From contig NZ_JAGQCS010000002.1 of NCBI RefSeq assembly GCF_024346315.1, positions 1-64,000 on the forward strand: a DNA stretch of 64,000 nucleotides, in the 5' to 3' direction. The translations under genes were made by a program, and so were the position numbers. Source of the DNA: Cyanobium sp. ATX 6F1 (GTDB lineage Bacteria > Cyanobacteriota > Cyanobacteriia > PCC-6307 > Cyanobiaceae). Shown here piece after piece: positions 54,359 to 63,422 of this stretch (within the stretch, counting starts at the first letter, position 1; the number at the start of each line of letters is the position of its first letter). The notes beneath the pieces were generated by a model. That model saw only the letters and a list, made by a program, of their open reading frames with translations. It searched no databases and was not told the DNA's origin.

Positions 54359-54915
54359 GGCTCGCTGGGCGGGGAATCAGGAAGGGGCAGCAGCAGCAGC
54401 TCGAAGCCATCGGCGCCGCTGGGGTGGATTTCGGCCACCAGGCCAGGGGCGAAGAAGCGCCCGAGCCGCTCGCAGCGATCCTGCCAGCGCTCCAGGGGGA
54501 CCCCGCCGGTGCGGAATTGCAGGCTGAGGCCGTAGCCACCATTGCGGGCCAGTTCGCGCACGGCGATGAGTTCGGGCGGGGCCTCGTCATCCCAGAGGCG
54601 AAGGGCCTGGAGCGACGTTTCCAGGTGAGCCTTCTGGCCGTAGCGCCAGCGGGTGACGTCTTTGAAGAGTTTGCGCAGCGCCTCGGCAGCGGGGAGAGAA
54701 CCCAGCTCCTGGGCACCAGGTTCGGCCTCGAGCTTGTCCGCCGGGGGCAGTTCAGAGGATTTGAGCGCCAGGCCGCCCAGCAGCACCGGCACGCCATAAA
54801 ACACCCCCGCCAGGCTGATGTTGGGACTGTCGCTCACGTAGGCGATCGAGCCGATCACGGTGAGGGCCGCACCGGTGATGGTCACCAGGGTGCCGGGGGA
54901 GGCGAAGGCATTCAT
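54355..54915 (-). CDS. DUF2854 membrane protein
   Basis: This 186-residue protein starts with two hydrophobic segments: [18 protein letters not shown] and [19 protein letters not shown], separated by a short SDSPN turn. The long soluble C-terminal part has [23 protein letters not shown] and ends with [10 protein letters not shown]. This arrangement is the DUF2854 family, known from cyanobacteria and plastids. The function is unknown. It is the first gene of the argB trio; its divergent neighbour starts 57 bases away. Confidence 0.85.
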   Translation of the reverse strand: MNAFASPGTLVTITGAALTVIGSIAYVSDSPNISLAGVFYGVPVLLGGLALKSSELPPADKLEAEPGAQELGSLPAAEALRKLFKDVTRWRYGQKAHLETSLQALRLWDDEAPPELIAVRELARNGGYGLSLQFRTGGVPLERWQDRCERLGRFFAPGLVAEIHPSGADGFELLLLPLPDSPPSEP

Positions 54916-54972
54916 CACGCCATCTTCGGTTAAGGCCGGGCAGGATGGCCAGGATCGCCCTTGAGCTCGGCC

Positions 54973-55191
54973 ATGGCCCCTGACCCAGCAAGCGTTCCCC
55001 CTGGCGACGCCCATGGCGCGGCGGCCGAGCCCTCCAACGGCCTGTTGCTCGAGCAACTCTCCGCCGATCGCCTCTGGTTGCTGCAGCAGATCGATGCCGG
55101 CGCCTGGCCGGACCTGCGCCTGGACCTGGCCGCACTGGAGCGGGAGTTGGGCCAGTTGCTGGATCAGGCCGCCCAGCGGCTCAAGCTCTGA
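54973..55191 (+). CDS. Small conserved protein of unknown function
   Basis: This 72-residue acidic protein has an unstructured N-terminal third (Pro/Ala/Gly-rich) and a helical C-terminal part, LLLEQLSADRLWLLQQIDAG then LDLAALERELGQLLDQAAQRL, with leucine spacing suggestive of a coiled coil. I do not recognise a domain. ATG at 54973 is chosen over a TTG at 54961. It converges on ssb, with 28 bases between stops. Confidence 0.55.
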   Translation: MAPDPASVPPGDAHGAAAEPSNGLLLEQLSADRLWLLQQIDAGAWPDLRLDLAALERELGQLLDQAAQRLKL

Positions 55192-55219
55192 TGGCTGGGG
55201 CCACCCAGTGACCCACGGA

Positions 55220-55789
55220 TCAGAAGGGAATGTCGTCGTCCCCCTCGGGGAAATCGGGCACCAGCGGCGAGGTGTTCCAGGCAGGGGCGCTGGCCGATTC
55301 CGGGCTGGGGCGGGCGGGGCTGGCCGCCTGCTCGGGAGCGGCTCGGACGGCAGGGTCCCCGCCGGCGCCACTGCCCACCCGCACCGGTGCCGGCACGGAG
55401 CCCTGGCGCGGGCGCGGGGGGGCTCCCCCAGCGGCGGACCCAGCCGCCGGCGGGGGCAACACGCCTGGAGCCTCCCCTGCTGGGGCGGCAGCGATCGGGT
55501 GCAGGCGCGAGAGGGTGAATTCGGCCCGCTTCTCCTTGATGCCGTCCTGACGGGTGACGGTGTTCATGCGCAGGCGTCCCTCCACCACCAGCCGCTGGCC
55601 GGGCTGCACCCGGTTCTGCAGGTCCTGGGCGAGGCTTCCCCAGCCCACCAGCTTCAGCAGACCCGGGGGATCCTCGGGCCGGAGCCCATCGATCTGCACC
55701 GACACCTCCGCGATCGGGGTCTGATTGTCCTGGGTGTAACGGATCTGGGGCGCCTCCAGCACCTCCACTTCCAGCACGGCGTGATTCAA
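55220..55789 (-). CDS. ssb: Single-stranded DNA-binding protein
   Basis: This 189-residue protein has an OB-fold N-terminal domain (about 1-105: NHAVLEVEVLEAPQIRY, VQIDGL, LKLVGWGSLAQDL, VVEGRLRMNTV), a long Pro/Ala/Gly-rich linker, and the acidic C-terminal tip DDDIPF (184-189) that recruits partner proteins such as PriA. The start is TTG at 55789, giving M-NHAVLEVEV; the longer ORF to 56026 is an artefact. It is divergent from cobK, only 32 bases away. PriA is encoded nearby. Confidence 0.92.
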   Translation of the reverse strand: MNHAVLEVEVLEAPQIRYTQDNQTPIAEVSVQIDGLRPEDPPGLLKLVGWGSLAQDLQNRVQPGQRLVVEGRLRMNTVTRQDGIKEKRAEFTLSRLHPIAAAPAGEAPGVLPPPAAGSAAGGAPPRPRQGSVPAPVRVGSGAGGDPAVRAAPEQAASPARPSPESASAPAWNTSPLVPDFPEGDDDIPF

Positions 55790-55821
55790 GGAGCTGGGTG
55801 CTGCGGCGGTGGCCCATCTTG

Positions 55822-56664
55822 ATGCACGAACCCGCCCCAGAGCAGACGCCCCAGCGACATCTCTGGCTGGTGGCGGGCACGGGCGAGGGGCCCCTGCTGG
55901 CGGCCGCCCTGCTTGAGCGCGGATGGCGGGTTCAGGTGAGCCTGGTGGCGGCCTCCGCCGGGCGCGCCTATGACCCGCACCCCGACCTGGAGCTTGAGAT
56001 CGGTGCCCTGGGTGGGGAGGGGGCAATCGAAGCGCGGCTGGAAGCGGCGCGCGGGCGAGGCGCCGCCTTTGCCTGGGTGGTGGATGCCAGCCACCCTTTC
56101 GCCCGGGTGATCAGCGCCCAGCTGGCCGCCGCCTGCCAGCGGCAGGGCCAACCGTTGCTGCGGCTGTGGCGGCCATGGATCGGAGCCGAGGGCAGCAGCG
56201 ATGGGGCAGGCCCGGGCGTCACGCTGCTGAGGGATCTGACGGCCCTGGCCCAGGTGGATCTGGTCGCGGATCAGCTGCTGCTGGCCATCGGCGCCCGCCA
56301 GCTGGGGGCGGCCCTGGCGGCCTCCAACGCCGCTGGCCACGGGGCCCGCATCCTGCCGAGCCCCACGGCCCTGCGGCTGGCCCAGTCGGCGGGTCTCAGG
56401 GACGCTCAGATCGCCTGCCACCGGCCAGGGGCGCCTGGCCTGCCTGAGCTGGCGCTGGAGCGGGCCCTCTGCCGCCACTGGGGCAGCACCGCCGTGCTGG
56501 CCCGTCAATCCGGAGGCCTCACCGAGGCCCTCTGGCGCCAGCTGGCCCGCGAGGAGGGCCTCAAACTGCTGCTGCTGCGGCGCCCGCTTGAACCGGAAAC
56601 CATGGACGTCTTGCCGATGGAGGCCCTGCTGGAGAAGCTGAGGAGCCCAAGCGCGCGCCCATGA
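55822..56664 (+). CDS. cobK: Precorrin-6A / cobalt-precorrin-6A reductase
   Basis: This 280-residue enzyme reduces precorrin-6A in cobalamin (or pseudocobalamin) synthesis. The N terminus has WLVAGTGEGPLLAAAL (16-31), a nucleotide-binding glycine loop, then VVDASHPFARVIS (the DATHPFA-type family signature) and RLWRPW, with later GARQLGAAL and ARQSGG segments. The ATG at 55822 is chosen. It is divergent from ssb and overlaps cutA by four bases (ATGA). Confidence 0.9.
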   Translation: MHEPAPEQTPQRHLWLVAGTGEGPLLAAALLERGWRVQVSLVAASAGRAYDPHPDLELEIGALGGEGAIEARLEAARGRGAAFAWVVDASHPFARVISAQLAAACQRQGQPLLRLWRPWIGAEGSSDGAGPGVTLLRDLTALAQVDLVADQLLLAIGARQLGAALAASNAAGHGARILPSPTALRLAQSAGLRDAQIACHRPGAPGLPELALERALCRHWGSTAVLARQSGGLTEALWRQLAREEGLKLLLLRRPLEPETMDVLPMEALLEKLRSPSARP

Positions 56665-57011
56665 CCCAGGAGCAGCCCCTGGAGCTGGTGCTGACCAGCG
56701 AAGCGAATGAGGAGCTGGCCGAAACGCTGGCGCGGGATTTGCTGGAGCGGGGGCTGGTGGCCTGCGTCAGCCTGCATCCCGTGAGCTCCCATTACTTCTG
56801 GAAAGGACGGCTGGAGCGCAGTGAGGAAGTCCAGCTGCTGATCAAGACCCGCCCGGAGCACCTGGCGGAACTACGCCTGGCGCTGCAGCGCTTGCACAGC
56901 TACGACACCCCGGAATGGATCCACTGGCCCGCCCGCACAGACGGGGCCTATGGCGCCTGGGTGAGCGAGAGCTGCGCCCTCAACCTAGGTGAGCCGCCAC
57001 CAACTCCTTGA
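56661..57011 (+). CDS. cutA: Divalent-cation tolerance protein CutA
   Basis: This 116-residue small trimeric protein belongs to the CutA1 family, linked to copper tolerance and with a PII-like fold. Family marks are CVSLHPVSSHYFWKGRLERSEEV-type sequence (Ser/Tyr/Trp pocket near 37-55), LLIKTRPEHLAEL, and YDTPEWIHWPA. Start overlaps the cobK stop. The 3' end overlaps the convergent adenosine kinase gene by 32 bases. Confidence 0.92.
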   Translation: MTQEQPLELVLTSEANEELAETLARDLLERGLVACVSLHPVSSHYFWKGRLERSEEVQLLIKTRPEHLAELRLALQRLHSYDTPEWIHWPARTDGAYGAWVSESCALNLGEPPPTP

Positions 57012-57981
57012 GGGAGCCCTGGGGGCGGGGACCCAGTTGGGTCACCACCTGGCCCGCACAGAGGGAACCCAGTTGACCGCAGCGCTCCAGGGGCTGCCCC
57101 TGGGTGTAGCCGTGGAGGAAGCCGGCGGCATAGAGATCTCCGGCGCCGGTGGTGTCCACCAGATCACCGAGATGAACGGGTTCGATCCCATGGCTGCGCT
57201 CGCCTGAGAGCACCAGGGAACCCCGCTCGCTGCGGGTGAGGGCGGCCACCCGGCAGCGGCCCCGCACCTGTTCCACCGCCGCCTCGAAGCTGTCGGTTTC
57301 GTAAAGGGCGGTGATCTCCGTCTCGTTGGCGAAAAGCAGATCCACGTGGCCGTCCACCAGCTCCAGGAAACTGTCACGGTGCCGCTGCACGCAGAACGCA
57401 TCCGAGAGGCTCAGGGCCACCTCACCGCCACTGGCGCGGATCACCTCGGCGGCGGCGATGAAGGCCCGCTTGGCCGGCTCGCTGTCCCACAGGTAGCCCT
57501 CCAGGTACAGCACCTTGGCCCCCCGCACCAGCTCCAGATCCAGATCGGCCGGATCCAGATTCACCGAGGCCCCCAGGTAGGTGCACATCGTGCGTTGGGC
57601 ATCGGGGGTGACCACGATCAGGCATCGGGCCGTGGAGGGTCCCGTGCTGGCGGCCGGGGTGGTGTAGTGCGCACCCACGGCGCGGATGTCGTGGGCGAAG
57701 ATCGCCCCCAGCTGGTCATCCCGCACCCGGCCGATGAAACCGGCCCTGCCCCCGAGCTGGGCGATGCCGGCGAGGGTGTTGGCCGCCGAGCCTCCGGAGG
57801 TTTCCAGGCCGGCGCCGCTGGCGCCATAGAGCCGTTCCGCCTGCTGTTCGTCCACCAGGGCCATGGCCCCCTTGGTCAGACCGTGATCGGCCAGAAAACG
57901 ATCATCCGCCTGCACCAGCACATCGACGATGGCATTGCCAATGCCGACCACATCAAAGGTGTTGTCCATCGATTCATTCAT
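56980..57981 (-). CDS. Adenosine kinase (PfkB family)
   Basis: This 333-residue PfkB-type kinase has the N-terminal NTFDVVGIGNAIVDVLV segment, the substrate GGSAANTLAG loop and the catalytic DTTGAGD (Asp as base) near residue 277. The arrangement is that of prokaryotic adenosine kinases, which make AMP from adenosine; ribokinase-like sugar activity cannot be excluded. It starts 13 bases after the purA stop, which supports a purine role. A second ATG at 57969 is possible. Confidence 0.88.
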   Translation of the reverse strand: MNESMDNTFDVVGIGNAIVDVLVQADDRFLADHGLTKGAMALVDEQQAERLYGASGAGLETSGGSAANTLAGIAQLGGRAGFIGRVRDDQLGAIFAHDIRAVGAHYTTPAASTGPSTARCLIVVTPDAQRTMCTYLGASVNLDPADLDLELVRGAKVLYLEGYLWDSEPAKRAFIAAAEVIRASGGEVALSLSDAFCVQRHRDSFLELVDGHVDLLFANETEITALYETDSFEAAVEQVRGRCRVAALTRSERGSLVLSGERSHGIEPVHLGDLVDTTGAGDLYAAGFLHGYTQGQPLERCGQLGSLCAGQVVTQLGPRPQGSLKELVAAHLG

Positions 57982-57994
57982 CGGTTCGTTGACC

Positions 57995-59308
57995 TCAGAC
58001 GCTCAGCAGAGCCCGCTTGGGGCCATGGATGGGATCTTCCACCACGATCGTCTGATCACGGTTGGCGCCCAGGGAAACGATGGCGATCGGCACCTCCATC
58101 AGTTCGGCCAAAAAGCGCAGGTAAGCCATAGCCGTGGGGGGGAGATCCTCCAGGCGGCGGCAGTCGGCGGTGGAGCACTGCCAGCCCGGCAGGCTCTCGT
58201 AGATCGGCCGGCAGCGGGCAAAATCCTCGGCACTGCTGGGGAAATACTCAATCCGCTCGCCGTTGAGTTCGTAGGCGACGCAGACCTCGATCGAATCGAG
58301 TTCATCGAGCACATCGAGCTTGGTGATCGCCAGGCAATCGAGGCCATTGACCTGCACCGCATAGCGGCCAATCACGCCATCGAACCAGCCGCAACGCCGC
58401 CGGCGCCCGGTGGTAGTGCCGAACTCGCCGCCCCGGTCGCAGAGGTGGTCGTTGAGACTCCCCTCCAGCTCGGTGGGGAAGGGCCCTTCGCCCACCCGGG
58501 TGGTGTAAGCCTTGGCCACCCCGATCACGCGATCGATCAGGGTCGGGCCGACCCCGGCGCCGATGCAGGCCCCACCGCTCACCGGATTGGAGGAGGTGAC
58601 GTAGGGGTAGGTGCCGTGGTCAAGATCCAGCAGGGTGCCCTGGGCGCCCTCGAACAGGATGTTCTTGCGTTCGCGGGCCGCCTGGTGGATGGTGCGGGTG
58701 CAATCCACCACATGGGGCGCCAGGCGGCGTCCATAGGCGGCGTATTCAGCGATCACCTGCTCAGGATCGAGGGGCTCGAGGCCATAAATCCTCTCCAGCA
58801 GCAGGTTCTTCTCGGCCAGTGGTGCCAACAGCCGATCCCGCAGCCGGTCCGCATCGAGCAGATCGAGCACCCGGATGCCATTGCGCTCCGATTTGTCGGC
58901 GTAGGTGGGACCGATCCCCCGGCCGGTGGTGCCGATGCGGCGATCACCGCGGCGCTGCTCCATCGCCTGGTCGAGCAGACGGTGGTAGGGCATGGTCACG
59001 TGGGCGGTGGAGGCCAGACGCAACCCGGAAATATCGATGCCGTTCTCGGTGAGCATGTCGAGCTCACCGAGCATCACCTTGGGGTCCACCACCGTGCCCG
59101 ATCCGATCAGGCAGATGATCTCGGGATAAAGAATCCCCGAGGGAATCAGGTGCAGCTTGAGCACCTTGTCGTCCACGACGATCGTGTGACCGGCGTTCAC
59201 ACCGCCCTGGTAACGGACGACGACGTCGGCGGAGCGGCTCAGCAGATCGGTGATCTTGCCCTTCCCCTCGTCGCCCCACTGTGCTCCGATGACGACAACG
59301 TTGGCCAA
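57995..59308 (-). CDS. purA: Adenylosuccinate synthetase
   Basis: This 437-residue GTP-dependent enzyme makes adenylosuccinate from IMP and aspartate on the route to AMP. Marks are GDEGKGK (12-18), [13 protein letters not shown], the TTGRGIGP loop, and the GTP-binding SLGANRDQT segment near the C terminus. The TTG at 59308 gives the usual N terminus [10 protein letters not shown]; a GTG at 59314 is two codons earlier. A GCTTTAAAGC palindrome (59329-59338) lies 20 bases upstream. The gene order proS-psb27-purA-kinase is one I recall in other picocyanobacteria. Confidence 0.96.
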   Translation of the reverse strand: MANVVVIGAQWGDEGKGKITDLLSRSADVVVRYQGGVNAGHTIVVDDKVLKLHLIPSGILYPEIICLIGSGTVVDPKVMLGELDMLTENGIDISGLRLASTAHVTMPYHRLLDQAMEQRRGDRRIGTTGRGIGPTYADKSERNGIRVLDLLDADRLRDRLLAPLAEKNLLLERIYGLEPLDPEQVIAEYAAYGRRLAPHVVDCTRTIHQAARERKNILFEGAQGTLLDLDHGTYPYVTSSNPVSGGACIGAGVGPTLIDRVIGVAKAYTTRVGEGPFPTELEGSLNDHLCDRGGEFGTTTGRRRRCGWFDGVIGRYAVQVNGLDCLAITKLDVLDELDSIEVCVAYELNGERIEYFPSSAEDFARCRPIYESLPGWQCSTADCRRLEDLPPTAMAYLRFLAELMEVPIAIVSLGANRDQTIVVEDPIHGPKRALLSV

Positions 59309-59413
59309 GGGCACAGCGGCCCAAAGCCGCTTTAAAGCACAATCCGTGAGCTTCTCAGATCGCCCAGCCCTTCGTCAAAGGGAACGGACGCGGCGCGTTC
59401 TGTCCGCCAGGGC

Positions 59414-59824
59414 TCAGGCGCCGCGGACGACACTTGTTTCGGCCTTTTTGAGCTCCTTGTCCAGCCGTGCCTTCAGCGCTTCCGGGATGGGGCGGTTGGC
59501 GTAGGCGGCGTAATGGGCCGCCAGGGCGTTCATGGCCGTCTGCATGGTGGTGAAGGAACTCAGGCCGTTCAGCCGAGCCTGGGGCCGATAGCGGGCGGTG
59601 TAGCTGTTGATCAGGCTGCGGGCCTCGACCTCGGCCTGCTTACGGCTGGGATCGTCCTGCGGCAGGGCGATGGTGGTCAGCAGGCTCTGGGCCACAGCCA
59701 CGGTGTCATCGACGTAGTTCCCCGTGATCGGACCACTGGCGGATGTGCAGGCGGAGAGCACCAGCACCAGGCAGAGGCAGACCGCCACCAGGGAAGCCTT
59801 GACGCGAACGAGCACCGCAGCCAT
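59414..59824 (-). CDS. psb27: Photosystem II assembly lipoprotein Psb27
   Basis: This 136-residue lipoprotein binds the lumenal side of CP43 in photosystem II repair and assembly. A signal peptide with a lipobox LSAC (23-26) is followed by a mature all-helical domain with NYVDDTVAVAQSLLTTI, DPSRKQAEVEARSLINSYTA, and a C-terminal helix with LKARLDKELKKAE, matching Psb27. The ATG at 59824 is in a pyrimidine-rich leader. It lies 94 bases downstream of proS and 105 bases upstream of purA. Confidence 0.93.
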   Translation of the reverse strand: MAAVLVRVKASLVAVCLCLVLVLSACTSASGPITGNYVDDTVAVAQSLLTTIALPQDDPSRKQAEVEARSLINSYTARYRPQARLNGLSSFTTMQTAMNALAAHYAAYANRPIPEALKARLDKELKKAETSVVRGA

Positions 59825-59848
59825 GGGGAATGCAACTAGGAGGGTTGG

Positions 59849-59854
59849 ATCTTA
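59849..59854 (-). promoter_or_regulatory. Candidate psb27 -10 box
   Basis: On the minus strand TAAGAT sits about 25 bases before the psb27 ATG, with a TTGGGG candidate -35 at 59879-59874, 19 bases upstream. The -35 lies in the perfect palindrome TTGGGGCCCCAA (59868-59879), which may instead be a regulator site. Confidence 0.3.
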
Positions 59855-59918
59855 GAAGAACTGAGCTTTGGGGCCCCAAGGGCCGGAGCTTCCCATTCAG
59901 GCAGTGTGCCTGCCTGCG

Positions 59919-61739
59919 TCAGGCCGCCCCGCTGGCCAGGCCGCGCCGTTGGTCCACCAGGCCGGAGAGCACCGTGGCCAGGAGCTCGGAGGCGGCGAGC
60001 TCCTGCTTCAGAGCGCCCTGGCGCTCCACCAGTTCCACCGTGCCTGCCTGGGCGCCCCGGCCCACCACCACCCGCCAGGGGATGCCGATCAGGTCCGCGT
60101 CCTTGAACTTCACCCCGGCCCGCTCGGGGCGATCGTCGAGCAACACATCGATGCCGGCCCGCTGGAGTTCGCCGTACAACTGCTCGGCCAGGGCCACCTG
60201 GGCCTCCTCCTGGACGTTGGCGATCACGATGATCAGCTCAAAGGGGGCGATGGCCACGGGCCAGATGATGCCGTTGCTGTCGTGGTGCTGCTCCACCGCC
60301 GCCTGGGCCAGCCTGGAGACACCAATGCCGTAACAGCCCATCCAGAGGGCCTCCTCCTCGCCGGCCTCATTGGTGAAGCGGGCCCCCAGGGCTTCGGAAT
60401 ACTTGCGCCCCAGCTGGAAAATGTGACCCACCTCGATGCCGCGGCGGGCCCCCAGCAGCTGGCTGGGGTCATGGAGGCAACGGTCGCCCGCCTGGGCCGC
60501 GCGCAGATCGAGGCTCTCAGGGGTGGTGCCCGCCTCACTCCAACGGGCCCCCACCCGGTGGGCCTCCGGCTGGTTGGCCCCGCACACAAAGATGTCGAGC
60601 GCGGCGGCGGTGGCATCCGCCAGCCGCAGGAAGGAGGGCGACCAATCCCTGGCGCCGGCGAGAACGGCATCCTCGAGCTGGGGGCCGAGATAGCCAAAGG
60701 GCAGGGGCTTGAGTCCCTGGCTCTGCAGCTGCTCGGCGCTGATCGGCTCGACATCCAGCAGGGTGCCGCGTTCCTCCCCCAGACGGGCCGTCAGGGCATT
60801 GGCCAACTTGATGGGATTGAGCTGTTGATCACCCCGCAGGCTGATCAACAGCGGCTGGGAGGGCCCTGCGGCAAAGCGGGCCAGCAGCAGCAACACCTTG
60901 ACGATCTGGCTGGGATCGAATCCGTGGGCGGCGCAGAGGGCCTCGATGCTGGTCTGGCCAGGGGTGGCCAGAAGCGTGACCTCGCCGGCGATCAGCGGCA
61001 CCGCCTCGCTGGCCAGGGAAACAGCCCGCTCCTGGTTGGCGGCATAGGTGCCGTCCGGGCTGGTCAGGATCAGATCTTCGCCGGCCTCGGCGGTGACCAT
61101 GAACTCCTGGCTGGCGGAACCACCGATGGCGCCGCTGTCGGCCTCCACGGCCACGGCCCGAAGGCCGCAGCGGCCGAAGATGCGCCGGTAGGCCCCATCA
61201 AGTTCGCCATAGGCCCGCCGCAGATCCTCTTCATGGGCGTGGAAGGAATAGGCGTCCTTCATGATGAATTCACGCCCGCGCATCAGGCCGAACCGGGGGC
61301 GGATCTCATCGCGAAACTTGGTCTGGATCTGGTAGAGGCAGACCGGCAGCTGGCGGTAGGAGCGCAACAGATCTGCGGCCAGGGCGGTGATCACCTCCTC
61401 ATGGGTGGGGCCCAGACCCAACGAACGCTGCTGACGATCCACCAGGTGGAACATGATCCCCTCGCCCGCGGTGTAGCCCTGCCAACGGCCACTGCGTTCC
61501 CAGAGGTCGGCGGGCTGCAGCTGGGGAAGCAGGGTTTCGAGACCCCCGACGGCGTTCATCTCCTCGCGCACAATCGCTGAGATCTTCTGCAGCACGCGCC
61601 AGAGCAGAGGCAGGTAGACATAGATGCCGGACGCCACCCGACGGATGTATCCCCCCCGCAGCAGCAGCTTGTGGGAGATGATTTCGGCTTCGGCGGGATC
61701 GTCCCGCAGCGTCACCAGCATCAGGCGGGAGACGCGCAT
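59919..61739 (-). CDS. proS: Proline--tRNA ligase (bacterial type with editing domain)
   Basis: This 606-residue class II synthetase charges tRNA-Pro. Motif 1 region GGYIRRVASGIYVYLPLL, motif 2 (FRDEIRPRFGLMRGREF, with the conserved Arg) and motif 3 (GCYGIGVSRL) are visible. A large insertion in the middle (about 225-400) is the editing domain that removes Ala-tRNA-Pro. ATG at 61739 is chosen over an upstream ATG at 61778. It is divergent from the DNA-binding-like gene with 139 bases between starts. Confidence 0.95.
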   Translation of the reverse strand: MRVSRLMLVTLRDDPAEAEIISHKLLLRGGYIRRVASGIYVYLPLLWRVLQKISAIVREEMNAVGGLETLLPQLQPADLWERSGRWQGYTAGEGIMFHLVDRQQRSLGLGPTHEEVITALAADLLRSYRQLPVCLYQIQTKFRDEIRPRFGLMRGREFIMKDAYSFHAHEEDLRRAYGELDGAYRRIFGRCGLRAVAVEADSGAIGGSASQEFMVTAEAGEDLILTSPDGTYAANQERAVSLASEAVPLIAGEVTLLATPGQTSIEALCAAHGFDPSQIVKVLLLLARFAAGPSQPLLISLRGDQQLNPIKLANALTARLGEERGTLLDVEPISAEQLQSQGLKPLPFGYLGPQLEDAVLAGARDWSPSFLRLADATAAALDIFVCGANQPEAHRVGARWSEAGTTPESLDLRAAQAGDRCLHDPSQLLGARRGIEVGHIFQLGRKYSEALGARFTNEAGEEEALWMGCYGIGVSRLAQAAVEQHHDSNGIIWPVAIAPFELIIVIANVQEEAQVALAEQLYGELQRAGIDVLLDDRPERAGVKFKDADLIGIPWRVVVGRGAQAGTVELVERQGALKQELAASELLATVLSGLVDQRRGLASGAA

Positions 61740-61878
61740 GGGAAGAGTCGAGGGAGCCTTTGGGCTGGACGCTATCACTCAATCCTGCGGGGTAGGCGCG
61801 GCGGCGGCCGTGGCCACCGGCGGGACCGGAAAGTTCTGCTAAGGTCCCCGGAACTCCCAATCGTCGCAAAGTCGTCTC

Positions 61879-62361
61879 ATGGTCGCCCATTCGATTCCCA
61901 CCACTGGAGTGGGTGCGTATTCGGCGGCGCCGCTCCAGGGGGGATTGCCTGAGAGCGCCCATGGGGCGACGGTGGTGGGCGATGCCCTGATCGGCATCGA
62001 TGAGGTGCAGAAAGCGCTGAACCGCTCACGGGCCTCGGTCTATCGCTACACGAACACCGACCCCCGCAACCTCAATCCCCCGTTCAACCCGCGCAAGCTC
62101 AACCCCGAGTACCGCAGCGATCAGAAGGATCCACTCCACTTCCACCCCAACGAAGTGGCCCGCTTTGCCCGGGACGTGCTGCGCATCAAGGAGGTCACCG
62201 TGGAGGTCCTCAACTCCCCCTCCACCGCGACCCATCAACTTCTTGGTTCAATCCTTGAGGAACTGCGCTTCATCCGCCAGCACCTTGGCGGCATCGAGAG
62301 CCCGCCCCTTGAGTTCAGCGCCAAGCGCGAGCGCAACGAGCAGTCGCGCCCAGCGGCCTAG
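61879..62361 (+). CDS. Conserved DNA-binding-like (helix-turn-helix) protein
   Basis: This 160-residue protein has a flexible N-terminal part, a predicted helix-turn-helix (LIGIDEVQKALNRSRASVYRY, about 38-58) and a basic segment (NPRKLNPEYRSDQKD) that could touch DNA, then HFHPNEVARFARDVL and a C-terminal helix with LLGSILEELRFIRQHLGG. Related picocyanobacterial proteins near ppa are labelled resolvase or HTH proteins, but I see no resolvase catalytic serine. The HTH call is by pattern. It is divergent from proS. Confidence 0.65.
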   Translation: MVAHSIPTTGVGAYSAAPLQGGLPESAHGATVVGDALIGIDEVQKALNRSRASVYRYTNTDPRNLNPPFNPRKLNPEYRSDQKDPLHFHPNEVARFARDVLRIKEVTVEVLNSPSTATHQLLGSILEELRFIRQHLGGIESPPLEFSAKRERNEQSRPAA

Positions 62362-62536
62362 GCCAGGTGGCCATTTGGGGACGAACTGGATCGTCCTGCC
62401 TTTAAGTGCCACAATTGAAGGTGACTGAATACGCGCCCGATGGCGTCAGGTTGCTGACCCTTCGATCCCCGCGACTCAGTTGCTTCCTCCTTCGATCCGA
62501 GCATCGCAGGTCGGGGCTGCCCCCTCACCCTCGTCC

Positions 62537-62920
62537 ATGGACTCCGACCCCCCACCCCGAACCGCCGCCAGTCACCCCTTCACCGACGACCCCACGGCAG
62601 CGGACACCGGAGAGGATCCCTTCAGTCAAAAACCATTTCAGGCCACCGGTTCCGCCCTGGCTGGGGTCTTGATCGCCCTTTTGGCCCTTGCCCTTCCGCT
62701 CGCGAGCGTGATGGGTGATCGGCCGCCCCGACTCGGCCTGGACGGCAGCGACGTCGAGCGGGACGGTTCTGGCAGTGGTGGGTCGAGAGTTAACGGAACC
62801 GAAAGTGGTGCTGTTCTCACCCTTCCGGCCAGCTTGAGCGATGGATCTCGAACGCCTGCCCCCCTCACCCGCCCCAGGGCTGGTGAATCTGGTGGTGGAG
62901 ATTCCCGCCGGCAGCCGTAA
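62537..62920 (+). CDS. Small single-membrane-segment protein of unknown function
   Basis: This 127-residue protein has a disordered N-terminal part (Asp/Pro/Thr-rich), one hydrophobic segment [21 protein letters not shown] near the middle, and a Gly/Ser/Arg-rich C-terminal part. The last 80 bases overlap the start of the ppa gene in another frame, which casts some doubt on the C terminus. The ATG at 62537 is chosen over an upstream start at 62480. No family is recognised. It could be a membrane anchor or a tail-anchored protein. Confidence 0.5.
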   Translation: MDSDPPPRTAASHPFTDDPTAADTGEDPFSQKPFQATGSALAGVLIALLALALPLASVMGDRPPRLGLDGSDVERDGSGSGGSRVNGTESGAVLTLPASLSDGSRTPAPLTRPRAGESGGGDSRRQP

Positions 62921-63422
62921 CAAGTACGAGTACATCCCCGAAGCCGGGGTGATGGCCCTTGATCGGGTGCTGCACTCCTCCGTGCGCTACCCGTTCGACT
63001 ACGGGTTCGTCCCCAACACCCTGGCGGAGGACGGCGCTCCGCTCGATGCCATGGTGATCATGGAAGAGCCCACCTTCGCCGGCTGTCTGATCGTCGCCCG
63101 GCCCATCGGTGTGCTCGACATGATCGACAGCGGCCACCCCGACGGAAAGTTGCTCTGCGTGCCGGCGGCCGATCCGCGCCAGGACGGCATCCGCAGCATT
63201 CGCCAGATCGCCACCACCCAGCTGGAGGAGGTGGCGGAGTTCTTTCGCATCTACAAGAATCTGGAGGGCCGAACCACCACGATCCTCGGCTGGCAGAATT
63301 CAGACTGCGTCGCAGCCCTGTTGGAGCGGTGCATCAGGGCAGCCCAGGGGCCGCTCAGCGGCGACGCTGAAGCAGGAAACCCTCCACATCAAGGGCCTGG
63401 AAAATCCTCGCCGGATCACTGA
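62841..63422 (+). CDS. ppa: Inorganic pyrophosphatase, family I (main copy)
   Basis: This 193-residue enzyme has the cyanobacterial PPase pattern MDLERLP...[50 protein letters not shown] (active-site Asp), [12 protein letters not shown] (Asp, Asp, Lys) and FRIYKNLEG (Tyr-Lys). It has a C-terminal extension of about 20 residues ([14 protein letters not shown]). It overlaps the upstream membrane gene by 80 bases and the convergent methyltransferase by 68 bases. A second, more divergent copy lies at 39508-40098. Confidence 0.94.
   Translation: MDLERLPPSPAPGLVNLVVEIPAGSRNKYEYIPEAGVMALDRVLHSSVRYPFDYGFVPNTLAEDGAPLDAMVIMEEPTFAGCLIVARPIGVLDMIDSGHPDGKLLCVPAADPRQDGIRSIRQIATTQLEEVAEFFRIYKNLEGRTTTILGWQNSDCVAALLERCIRAAQGPLSGDAEAGNPPHQGPGKSSPDH

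Noticed and set aside
57929-59335. 468-codon frame antisense to purA
   Set aside because: purA is unambiguous on the other strand; this frame has shadow-like composition.
59868-61580. 570-codon open frame antisense to proS
   Set aside because: It lies fully opposite proS, which has all class II motifs. The product is rich in Gly, Gln and His with no recognisable fold.
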